A stretch of DNA of 14,695 bases, from NCBI GenBank assembly GCA_902782885.1, contig CACZOW010000127.1:1-14695 (forward strand). The letters run 5' to 3'. Origin of the DNA: an uncultured Ruminococcus sp. GTDB lineage: Bacteria > Bacillota > Clostridia > UBA1212 > UBA1255. The notes under the pieces were generated by a model. That model searched no databases. It saw nothing but the letters and a program-made list of their open reading frames with translations, and was not told where the DNA came from. The position numbers and the translations under genes were made by a program. How positions within the stretch are numbered: the stretch's first letter is position 1; the number at the start of each line of letters is the position of its first letter. This document shows, piece after piece, positions 6,971-13,983 of the stretch.

Positions 6971-7717
6971 ATGGCAGTTATTTCAATGAAGCAGTTGCTT
7001 GAAGCAGGTGTGCACTTCGGACACCAGACCCGCAGATGGAACCCCAAGATGGCGGAGTACATCTTCACCGAGAGAAACGGAATTTACATCATTGACCTTC
7101 AGAAGACAGTGAAGAAGATCGATGAAGCGTATTACTTCCTTTCCGACATTGCCAAAAACGGCGGCACGCTGCTGTTCGTCGGCACCAAGAAGCAGGCTAA
7201 GGACTCTATCTACGAAGAAGCGGTCAGAGCCGGACAGTATTACGTGAACAACAGATGGCTGGGCGGCATGCTCACCAACTTCAAAACGATCCGTCAGCGT
7301 ATTGACCGGCTGAACAAGCTGGACCTGATGGAGCAGGACGGCACCTTTGACCGTCTGCCCAAGAAAGAAGTTACTCAGCTCCGCAACGAGCGCGAGAAAC
7401 TCGAGAAGAACCTGGGCGGTATCCGGACGATGAAGAGACTGCCTTCCGCGCTGTTCGTAGTTGACCCCAGAGTCGAGAAGAACGCCGTTGCCGAAGCGCG
7501 CAAGCTGGGTATCCCGGTGGTAGCGATCGTTGACACCAACTGCGACCCCGACGAAGTGGATTACGTGATCCCGGGCAACGACGACGCCATCCGCGCCGTT
7601 AAGCTCATCGCGGGCAAGATGGCCGACGCCTTCATCGAGGGCAACGAAGGCCAGGAAGGCATGGAGAATGCCATGGAAGCCGAGGCTGCGGCCGAAGCGG
7701 AAGAAGCTCAGGCGTGA
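6971..7717 (+). CDS. rpsB: 30S ribosomal protein S2
   Basis: S2 (248 residues, normal size) is an essential protein of the small ribosomal subunit, needed late in 30S assembly and for binding S1 where present. The protein has the family start (MKQLLEAGVHFGHQTRRWNP), the NNRWLGGMLTNFKT stretch, and the IPVVAIVDTNCDPD and VDYVIPGNDDA signatures. A tail of about 30 residues rich in Glu and Ala is added at the C-terminus. The ATG is preceded by AAGGAGG with eight bases of spacing; a second GGAGGT lies further upstream (around 6945). It heads the conserved rpsB-tsf pair. Six of the 16 arginine codons I counted are AGA, which is rarer in the metabolic genes here and may reflect high expression. Confidence 0.98.
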   Translation: MAVISMKQLLEAGVHFGHQTRRWNPKMAEYIFTERNGIYIIDLQKTVKKIDEAYYFLSDIAKNGGTLLFVGTKKQAKDSIYEEAVRAGQYYVNNRWLGGMLTNFKTIRQRIDRLNKLDLMEQDGTFDRLPKKEVTQLRNEREKLEKNLGGIRTMKRLPSALFVVDPRVEKNAVAEARKLGIPVVAIVDTNCDPDEVDYVIPGNDDAIRAVKLIAGKMADAFIEGNEGQEGMENAMEAEAAAEAEEAQA

Positions 7718-7776
7718 TCCGTATGGCCGGCTGAGACTGCTGAAAACACTACTTAAATATTCAGGAGGAAATCGAT

Positions 7777-8391
7777 ATGGAAGTTTCACTTCAAATGATC
7801 AAAGAATTAAGAGAAATGACGTCTGCCGGTATCAACGACTGCAAGAAAGCGCTCGTTGAGGCTGAAGGCGACCTTGAAAAAGCCGCAGTGATCCTGCGCG
7901 AAAAAGGCCAGGCTACCGCCGCTAAAAGAGCGGGCAGAGTTGCCAGCGAAGGCATCGTGGATTCCTACATCCACGGCGGCGGCCGCATCGGCGTGCTCGT
8001 AGAAGTCAACTGCGAGACCGACTTTGTTGCGAAAAACGAGAAGTTCCGCGAATTCGTGCATGACGTAGCGCTGCAGATCGCGTCTTCCTCTCCGCTGTAC
8101 GTCTCCAAAGAGGACGTGCCTCAGGAAGATATCGATAAAGAAAAAGAAGTGCTTCGTCAGCAGGCGCTCAACGAAGGCAAGCCCGAGAAGATAGTCGACA
8201 GAATGGTGGAAGGCCGCATCAGCAAATTCTACGATGAGTACTGCCTGCTCGAGCAGCAGTCGGTCAAGTATCCGGATATGAAGATCAAAGATCTGCTTAC
8301 CGATCTGATCCGCATCATCGGCGAAAAGATCACGATCCGCCGCTTTGTCCGCTACGAGCGCGGCGAGGGCATCGCGAAAGCTGAAGAGTGA
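7777..8391 (+). CDS. tsf: Translation elongation factor Ts (short form)
   Basis: EF-Ts recycles EF-Tu by releasing GDP. This protein has 204 residues, against 283 in E. coli, so it is the short form with a single core subdomain, as in Thermus (196 residues) and many Clostridia. The N-terminal UBA-like domain (about 1-50; LREMTSAGINDCKKAL) and the TDFVAKN motif at 81-87, which contacts EF-Tu, are intact. The C-terminus (IIGEKITIRRF) is normal, so this is not a truncation. The ATG has AGGAGG eight bases upstream. A 59-base gap from rpsB shows no terminator, so both are likely on one transcript that ends at the hairpin after this gene. Confidence 0.97.
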   Translation: MEVSLQMIKELREMTSAGINDCKKALVEAEGDLEKAAVILREKGQATAAKRAGRVASEGIVDSYIHGGGRIGVLVEVNCETDFVAKNEKFREFVHDVALQIASSSPLYVSKEDVPQEDIDKEKEVLRQQALNEGKPEKIVDRMVEGRISKFYDEYCLLEQQSVKYPDMKIKDLLTDLIRIIGEKITIRRFVRYERGEGIAKAEE

Positions 8392-8411
8392 TAAACACTC
8401 ACATCGATTTC

Positions 8412-8439
8412 AAAGGGGTTAGTCATAACCCCTTTTTTT
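8412..8439 (+). terminator. Strong intrinsic terminator after tsf
   Basis: AAAGGGGTTA (8412-8421) pairs perfectly with TAACCCCTTT (8426-8435) around a GTCA loop. Seven T (8433-8439) follow. The stem is nearly symmetric, so it may also work on the minus strand, but no minus-strand gene lies there. It separates rpsB-tsf from pyrH. Confidence 0.92.
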
Positions 8440-8491
8440 AAAACCGATCCGGTCTCTGCCGGGTCCGCAAACGCCTGGGAGGGAATATCAA

Positions 8492-9220
8492 ATGGACAAC
8501 AAACCGGTCTACAAAAGAGTACTGATCAAAGTCAGCGGCGAGGCGCTGGCAGGGAAGCCTGAGGGCGGCAAAGGCCGCGGCTTCGGACTCAGTCAGGATA
8601 TGCTGACTGATGTGGCGAAACATATTGCCCTCATTCACGAAATGGGCGTGGAAGTGGCGATAGTTGTCGGCGGCGGCAATTTCTGGCGCGGCGCCCAGAG
8701 CAAGTCTATGGACCGCACCAGAGCGGACCACATGGGCATGCTGGCCACCGTTATGAATTCGCTGGCGCTGGCGGACGCGCTGGAGCAGCAGGATTTGGAC
8801 GTGCGGGTGCAGACCGCCATCGAGATGCGCCAGATCGCGGAGCCGTACATCCGCAACCGCGCCATCCGGCACCTGGAGAAGGGCCGCGTGGTCATTTTCG
8901 GCTGCGGCACCGGCAACCCGTTCTTTACCACCGACACGGCCGCGGCGCTGCGGGCGGTGGAGATCGACGCCGACGTGATACTGCTGGCGAAGAACGTTGA
9001 CGCCGTGTACGATTCCGACCCGGCGAAGAACCCCGACGCGAAGCGCTTCACCGAACTTACTCACGACGAAGTGCTGCGCCGCGACCTGAAAGTTATGGAT
9101 TCCACCGCGGCCTCGCTCTGCCGGGACAACGGCGTTAAGATCCACGTTTTCGGCATCAGCGATCCGGACAATATCCTCCGCGCCGTTCGCGGCGAGACCG
9201 TGGGCACGCTGATCAGCTGA
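8492..9220 (+). CDS. pyrH: Uridylate (UMP) kinase
   Basis: PyrH (242 residues) phosphorylates UMP to UDP with ATP. It belongs to the amino acid kinase fold family as a hexamer in the cytoplasm and is often controlled by GTP and UTP. The lysine-containing KVSGEALAG lies at 13-21, the glycine loop GGGNFWRG at 60-67, the DHMGMLATVMNSLAL stretch at 79-93, and CGTGNPFFTTDTAAALRA marks the nucleotide site. The ATG has GGAGGG eight bases upstream. The gene follows the tsf terminator by about 50 bases and I see no clear promoter in between, so it may depend on readthrough or on a promoter of unusual form. In related genomes pyrH is followed directly by frr; here serC intervenes. Confidence 0.97.
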   Translation: MDNKPVYKRVLIKVSGEALAGKPEGGKGRGFGLSQDMLTDVAKHIALIHEMGVEVAIVVGGGNFWRGAQSKSMDRTRADHMGMLATVMNSLALADALEQQDLDVRVQTAIEMRQIAEPYIRNRAIRHLEKGRVVIFGCGTGNPFFTTDTAAALRAVEIDADVILLAKNVDAVYDSDPAKNPDAKRFTELTHDEVLRRDLKVMDSTAASLCRDNGVKIHVFGISDPDNILRAVRGETVGTLIS

Positions 9221-9249
9221 GCCGTTCCCGCATCCGCACGGAGGTCAAT

Positions 9250-10329
9250 ATGTACGACAGAGTTTACAATTTTTCGTCCGGTCCCGCCGTGATGCCCGAG
9301 CCGGTGCTGGCGCGCGCGGCGGCGGAAATGCTGAACTACCGGGGCTCCGGCATGTCGGTTATGGAAATGAGCCACCGCTCGGCGGTATACGACGGCATCA
9401 TAAAGGACGCCGAGGTGCTGCTGCGCGAGCTGATGGGGATACCGGAAGAGTACGAGGTGCTGTTCCTGCAGGGCGGCGCGTCGCTGCAGTTCGATATGCT
9501 GCCCATGAACCTGGCGACCGGCAGCGGCAAAGTGGATCTGGTCCACACGGGCATGTGGTCCGGCCGTGCGCTGAAAGAGCTTAAAAAGCTGGCGGTGCCG
9601 CGGGTCGTCGCGTCTTCCGAAGACAAAACATTCACATATATCCCGGCACTCACCGCGGATATGTTCGATCCGGACGCGGATTACGTGCACGTGTGCTGGA
9701 ACAATACGATCTACGGAACGCGCTACAGCGAATTGCCGCCGTGCAGCGCGCTGGTAGTGGCCGACATGTCGTCGTGCATATTGTCCGAGCCGGTGGACGT
9801 CAGCAAGTTCGGCTGCATCTTCGCGGGGGCGCAGAAGAATCTGGGACCGGCGGGATTGACCATCGTGATCATCCGGAAGGACCTGATCGAACGCGCGCCG
9901 GAGGGATTGCCCACGATGCTGAGCTACCGCACCCACGCGGAGCAGCGCTCGCTGTACAACACGCCGCCCACGTACGCCATCTACATGTGCAAGCTGGTGC
10001 TGGAGTGGCTGCGCGATCTGGGTGGGGTAGAGGCTATCGCTCCGGTCAACCGCCGCAAAGCCGCCATGATATACGATTTTCTTGACGGCAGCCGCATGTT
10101 CCGCGCTACGGTAAGCGGCAAAGACCGCTCCATCATGAACATTCCGTTCGTGACGGGGGACAAGGAGCTGGACGCGAAGTTCGTCGCCGCCGCCGATGCC
10201 GCGGGATTCAAGAACCTGAAGGGCCACCGCAGCGTGGGCGGGATGCGCGCGTCGATCTACAACGCGATGCCGGAGGAAGGTGTCCTGCGCCTGGTGGAAT
10301 TCATGCGCGGATTCGAGAAAAACGCCTGA
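9250..10329 (+). CDS. serC: Phosphoserine aminotransferase
   Basis: SerC (359 residues, usual about 360) converts 3-phosphohydroxypyruvate and glutamate to phosphoserine in serine synthesis. It is a class V, PLP-dependent aminotransferase. The Schiff-base lysine is Lys196 in FAGAQKNLGPAG. SHRS at 41-44, GMWSG at 101-105 and NNTIYGT at 151-157 are typical active-site segments. The start MYDRVYNFSSGPA fits the family, with GGAGGT four bases before the ATG. It lies 29 bases after pyrH, probably on the same transcript, and is followed by a promoter for frr. No serA or serB is in the window. Its place inside the pyrH-frr cluster is unusual; codon use does not obviously mark it as foreign. Confidence 0.96.
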   Translation: MYDRVYNFSSGPAVMPEPVLARAAAEMLNYRGSGMSVMEMSHRSAVYDGIIKDAEVLLRELMGIPEEYEVLFLQGGASLQFDMLPMNLATGSGKVDLVHTGMWSGRALKELKKLAVPRVVASSEDKTFTYIPALTADMFDPDADYVHVCWNNTIYGTRYSELPPCSALVVADMSSCILSEPVDVSKFGCIFAGAQKNLGPAGLTIVIIRKDLIERAPEGLPTMLSYRTHAEQRSLYNTPPTYAIYMCKLVLEWLRDLGGVEAIAPVNRRKAAMIYDFLDGSRMFRATVSGKDRSIMNIPFVTGDKELDAKFVAAADAAGFKNLKGHRSVGGMRASIYNAMPEEGVLRLVEFMRGFEKNA

Positions 10330-10332
10330 TAT

Positions 10333-10361
10333 TTGCAAATCGCCGTTTAATATGGTATTAT
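10333..10361 (+). promoter_or_regulatory. Promoter of frr and the downstream envelope genes
   Basis: TTGCAA (10333-10338) and TATTAT (10356-10361) are 17 bases apart, with TGG before the -10 as an extended element. It begins four bases after the serC stop. It would let frr-uppS-cdsA-dxr-rseP be expressed apart from pyrH-serC. The leader would be about 48 bases. Confidence 0.65.
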
Positions 10362-10415
10362 AACGCCACGAGCGGTTTATACACGAGCGAATTTCCGAAA
10401 AAGGAGTGATCGGAT

Positions 10416-10976
10416 ATGGTAAACAAAGACGATTACAAACAGTTCAGCGATAAAATGGACAAAACGATCAGCCTGCTCAAAGAGCAGATGAACACCGTGC
10501 GCGCCGGCCGCGCCAACCCCGCCATTCTGGATAAGCTGACCGTGCCTTACTACGGCACCGAGACGCCTATCAACCAGATCGCCGGTATCTCCGTGCCGGA
10601 AGCCCGGCTGCTGGTCATCACGCCCTGGGACTCCTCGGCGCTGAAAGAGATCGAAAAGGCGATACAGCGTTCCGATATCGGCATCAACCCGGCCAACGAC
10701 GGCAAGGTCATCAAACTGGTGTTCCCGCCCCTCACCGAGGAGCGCCGCAGACAGCTCACCAAACTGACCAAATCCTACGGTGAGGATGCCAAGACCGCGA
10801 TCCGCAACATCCGCCGCGACGCCATCGAGTTCTTCAAGAACCAGAAAAAGAAATCTGTCATCACCGAAGACGACCAGAAGGACGCCGAGAAGGAAATGCA
10901 GAACATCACCGACAAGCACATCACGCAGATCGACAAGGTCGTGGCCGAGAAGGACAAGGAACTGATGGAGATCTGA
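10416..10976 (+). CDS. frr: Ribosome recycling factor
   Basis: RRF (186 residues; E. coli 185) splits the post-termination ribosome together with EF-G. The N-terminal helix region has the family VRAGRANPAILDKLTV stretch, the second domain carries YYGTETPINQIAGISVPEAR and LVITPWD, and the C-terminal helices contain PPLTEERRRQLTK. These are all in the expected order, so the protein appears complete. AAGGAG lies nine bases before the ATG. It is the first gene after a promoter in the serC-frr gap and is followed three bases later by uppS, which suggests shared translation control. Confidence 0.98.
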   Translation: MVNKDDYKQFSDKMDKTISLLKEQMNTVRAGRANPAILDKLTVPYYGTETPINQIAGISVPEARLLVITPWDSSALKEIEKAIQRSDIGINPANDGKVIKLVFPPLTEERRRQLTKLTKSYGEDAKTAIRNIRRDAIEFFKNQKKKSVITEDDQKDAEKEMQNITDKHITQIDKVVAEKDKELMEI

Positions 10977-10979
10977 CTT

Positions 10980-11777
10980 ATGGCTGTAAAAGGCGGGTCG
11001 CGCCGGGACGGCGGCAAGGCAGCCGGCAGCTCCGCGGCGCCGGACAATATTAGTACAATCAGCGATGGCGGGGCATCCGGCAGGGTGCCGCGCCATATTG
11101 CGGTAATACCTGACGGCAACCGGCGCTGGGCGCGCAAACGGCACCTGCCCGCGGCGGCAGGCCATAAAGCAGGCGTGGAAGCGTACAAACAGCTGCTTTC
11201 GAACGCCGCGGACCGGGGCGTGAAGGCCGTCACCTTCTATGCGTTTTCCACGGAAAACTGGAAGCGCTCGCAGGACGAAGTGAGCGCGCTGATGAAGCTT
11301 TTGCTGGATAATCTGGTGAATTCCGACCGGATCCTGGGCAAAAACCGCGAAAAGATCAGATTTCTGATCGCCGGCGACCGCACGGGACTGGACGGAAAAC
11401 TGGTGGAGGCGATAGAGGCGCTGGAAGCAAAGACCGCGGGCAACACGGAACTGATCGCCGTCATCTGCCTCAATTACGGCGGCCGGGACGAGATCGTGCG
11501 CGCCGCACGCAAGCTCGGTGAGCAGATCGCCGACGGGACGCTCCGCCCGGAAGATATCGACGAAGCGGCGCTCACCGCGGGACTGTACGTAAACGTACCG
11601 GATCCGGACCTGATCATCCGCACCAGCGGGGAACAGCGGCTCAGCAATTTCCTGCTGTGGCAGGCGGCATACTCGGAACTGTATTTTGCCGACGTGCTGT
11701 GGCCGGACTTCGACGCCGCGGAACTGGACAAAGCGCTCTCCGCGTATGCGATGCGGCAGCGCAGGTACGGCGGCTGA
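10980..11777 (+). CDS. uppS: Polyprenyl (undecaprenyl) diphosphate synthase
   Basis: UppS (265 residues) extends farnesyl diphosphate with isopentenyl units in cis to form the C55 carrier lipid for peptidoglycan. The catalytic Asp45 is in IPDGNRRWA (43-51), followed by GHKAG at 61-65, FYAFSTENWKR, and the C-terminal RTSGEQRLSNFLLWQ and LWPDF motifs. Two points differ from E. coli: DGNRRWA instead of DGNGRWA, and a Gly/Ser-rich extension of about 36 residues before the conserved HIAVIPDG. The start at 10980 has GGAG nine bases upstream. A GTG codon about 35 codons later lacks a ribosome site. Product chain length is inferred from context, between frr and cdsA. Confidence 0.93.
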   Translation: MAVKGGSRRDGGKAAGSSAAPDNISTISDGGASGRVPRHIAVIPDGNRRWARKRHLPAAAGHKAGVEAYKQLLSNAADRGVKAVTFYAFSTENWKRSQDEVSALMKLLLDNLVNSDRILGKNREKIRFLIAGDRTGLDGKLVEAIEALEAKTAGNTELIAVICLNYGGRDEIVRAARKLGEQIADGTLRPEDIDEAALTAGLYVNVPDPDLIIRTSGEQRLSNFLLWQAAYSELYFADVLWPDFDAAELDKALSAYAMRQRRYGG

Positions 11778-11814
11778 CGGCCGGCGGAAACGCCCTGCGG
11801 CGCCGCGGTTTACT

Positions 11815-11821
11815 GAAAGGA
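11815..11821 (+). promoter_or_regulatory. Ribosome binding site deciding the cdsA start
   Basis: GAAAGGA ends two bases before an ATG at 11824 and eight bases before an in-frame ATG at 11830. The spacing favours 11830. Confidence 0.65.
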
Positions 11822-11829
11822 CAATGCCT

Positions 11830-12726
11830 ATGAGAAAGCAAAGAGTTATTTCCGCCATTGTGCTGATCGCGCTGGCGGCGGCGGCAACGGCCCTCGGCAG
11901 CTACGTGCTGGGGGCGCTGATCCTGGTATTCATCTGCATGGGCATTTACGAGATATACAAAGCGTTTGAAAACAAAGGCTTCAGACCCGTGTACGCCATC
12001 GGCTTCTGCTTCGCGGTGCTCTTCCTGCTGCAGACGGTGTTCCAGACGCCGGAAATGATGAATCTGTACATCGGCGACACGTTCCTGGGCGGCGAGAACG
12101 GCGTGCTGAAAGGCTGCGCCAAGCTTCTCTCCGTAAACTGGGCGGTTATTTACTCCGTGCTGCTGCTCATCGTGCTGCTCACGGTAATGGTGTTCAAACA
12201 CGATAAATACACTCCGGCGGATGCCGCGATAACGGTCTTTGGCGCCGCGTATGTGACGGTGCTGACGAGTTACTCCATGTCGCTCCGGGGGCTTGACGGC
12301 GGCAAGGGCGGTCTGTTTCTGTTCCTGCTGGCGCTGCTCACGGATATTGCCGCCGACACGGCCGCGTACGAAGTGGGTTCGCGCTGGGGCAAGCACAAGC
12401 TCATTCCGGCCGTAAGCCCCAAAAAGACCGTCGAAGGCAGCATCGGCGCGTTCGGCGGCGCGATACTGGCCGCGCTCATAATGGGTCTCCTGTTCACGCT
12501 CACCGGCTGGTTTACCGGCCTCAAACTGTACTGGTACCCGGTCATCGGCCTGATGGTGGGCTTCCTCGCGCAGGTGGGTGATCTGGCGGCGTCCATGGTC
12601 AAACGCTATGCGGGCATCAAAGATTTCAGCAACCTGATCCCCGGCCACGGCGGCGTGCTGGACCGGCTGGACAGCCTCATGTTCGTATTTCCCGCCGTTT
12701 ACTATCTGGTGCGGCTGGTAATGTGA
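11830..12726 (+). CDS. cdsA: Phosphatidate cytidylyltransferase (CDP-diglyceride synthase)
   Basis: CdsA (298 residues from this start) makes CDP-diacylglycerol from phosphatidate and CTP in the cytoplasmic membrane, the precursor of the main phospholipids. It is a multi-pass membrane protein: hydrophobic spans start right after MRKQRVISA and recur through the sequence. The CDS family signature is complete at about 255-281, with SMVKRYAGIKDF followed by IPGHGGVLDRLD. The first half (spans and a soluble loop around the TVFQTPEMMN region) is less conserved. The frame is open upstream into uppS, but the ribosome site fits ATG at 11830, or ATG two codons earlier. It lies 52 bases after uppS and 12 bases before dxr. 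Confidence 0.95.
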   Translation: MRKQRVISAIVLIALAAAATALGSYVLGALILVFICMGIYEIYKAFENKGFRPVYAIGFCFAVLFLLQTVFQTPEMMNLYIGDTFLGGENGVLKGCAKLLSVNWAVIYSVLLLIVLLTVMVFKHDKYTPADAAITVFGAAYVTVLTSYSMSLRGLDGGKGGLFLFLLALLTDIAADTAAYEVGSRWGKHKLIPAVSPKKTVEGSIGAFGGAILAALIMGLLFTLTGWFTGLKLYWYPVIGLMVGFLAQVGDLAASMVKRYAGIKDFSNLIPGHGGVLDRLDSLMFVFPAVYYLVRLVM

Positions 12727-12738
12727 TTCGGGCGGCGT

Positions 12739-13983
12739 ATGGCAAGAACGATCGGTATCCTCGGTTCCACCGGGTCAATAGGCACGCAGACGCTTGAAGT
12801 CATCCGGGAGCTGAATTCCCGTCCCGAGACGATGGCCAATCCGCACTATGCCGTAAAAGTATTGACCTGCGGCGCCAACCGCGAACTGCTGCTGTCCCAG
12901 GCGCTGGAATTCCGGCCGGAGGTGCTTTGCACCGGAAAGCGGGAGGATGCGGATTGGCTGCGTGAAGAACTGGCCGAGGCGCGCAAGCGGGGCGAAGAGA
13001 TCGAACCGGGTGTAAATATCCTGTACGGCGACGAGGGACTTACCCAAGCTGCGGCAACGAAAACAGATATTACCGTTACGGCCATCGTCGGCATGCGCGG
13101 ACTCAGACCCACGCTGGCGGCGATCGGGGCGGGCAACGACATTGCCCTCGCCAATAAAGAAACGCTGGTAGCGGGCGGCAGCATCGTGATGCGGGCGGCG
13201 CGGGAAAAAGGCGTGCGAATATTGCCCGTGGACAGCGAGCACTCCGCAGTGTTCCAGTGCCTGGAAAGCGCGTTCGCGAGCGGACGCAACGCGGTGGAAA
13301 AGCTGATACTCACCGCTTCGGGCGGTCCGTTCCGCAGTTATACGCCTGCGCAGCTGGAGGCGGTCACGCCGGCGGAAGCGCTCAGGCATCCTACCTGGAA
13401 AATGGGCGGGAAGATCACCGTTGACTGCGCCACGATGATGAACAAAGGGCTGGAAGTGATCGAAGCGGCGCATCTGTTCGGATTGCCGCCGGAGCGCATA
13501 GACGTGCGCGTACACCCGCAGAGCATCGTGCATTCCATGGTGGAGTTCATTGACGGCAGCGTGATGGCGCAGCTGGGCAACCCGGACATGAAAGTCCCGA
13601 TCCAATTGGCGCTGACCTGGCCGTTCCGTGCGCGTTCCGAAACGAAGCGGCTGGATCTGGCGGAGATCGGTCAGTTGACGTTCGAGCGGCCCCGCACCGA
13701 CGCGTTCCCGTGCCTCGCGCTGGCATACCGGGCGCTCGGGGAAGGCGGCGTATTGCCCGCGGTGCTGAACGGCGCCAACGAAGCGGCGGTAGAATCATTT
13801 TTGAAAGGCAGGCTGGGGTTCACCGGGATCCCGGCGATCATAGAGGCGGCAATGAACGCGTTTCCGGGGGATCTGCCCGCCGGCGCGGACAACGCCGCCG
13901 AAAATAACACTGCGCCGGAGCTGCGCGCGGTACTGGCCGCGGACAACTGGGCGCGGGAATACGTAAGGAGGTCGGTCCTTTGA
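12739..13983 (+). CDS. dxr: 1-deoxy-D-xylulose 5-phosphate reductoisomerase
   Basis: Dxr (414 residues, usual about 380-400) converts DXP to 2-C-methylerythritol 4-phosphate with NADPH, the committed step of the non-mevalonate isoprenoid pathway. It supplies the units UppS polymerises. The NADPH motif GSTGSIG lies at 9-15. NKET at 139-142, the metal ligands Asp165 and Glu167 in LPVDSEHSA, SGGPFR at 194-199, and HPTWKMGGKITVD then MNKGLE (metal ligand Glu239) are all present. A small insert of charged residues around 65-95 partly explains the extra length. The ribosome site is weak (GGGCGG). The stop overlaps the proposed rseP start. Confidence 0.97.
   Translation: MARTIGILGSTGSIGTQTLEVIRELNSRPETMANPHYAVKVLTCGANRELLLSQALEFRPEVLCTGKREDADWLREELAEARKRGEEIEPGVNILYGDEGLTQAAATKTDITVTAIVGMRGLRPTLAAIGAGNDIALANKETLVAGGSIVMRAAREKGVRILPVDSEHSAVFQCLESAFASGRNAVEKLILTASGGPFRSYTPAQLEAVTPAEALRHPTWKMGGKITVDCATMMNKGLEVIEAAHLFGLPPERIDVRVHPQSIVHSMVEFIDGSVMAQLGNPDMKVPIQLALTWPFRARSETKRLDLAEIGQLTFERPRTDAFPCLALAYRALGEGGVLPAVLNGANEAAVESFLKGRLGFTGIPAIIEAAMNAFPGDLPAGADNAAENNTAPELRAVLAADNWAREYVRRSVL
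13965..13972 (+). promoter_or_regulatory. Ribosome binding site supporting a TTG start for rseP
   Basis: AAGGAGGT lies inside the end of dxr, seven bases before TTG at 13980. The first in-frame ATG (14007) is 34 bases away. The strong site points to the TTG. Confidence 0.75.

Noticed and set aside
7777..8391. Truncated EF-Ts
   Set aside because: At 204 residues it is shorter than in E. coli, but both ends match the family and short single-core EF-Ts is a known natural form.
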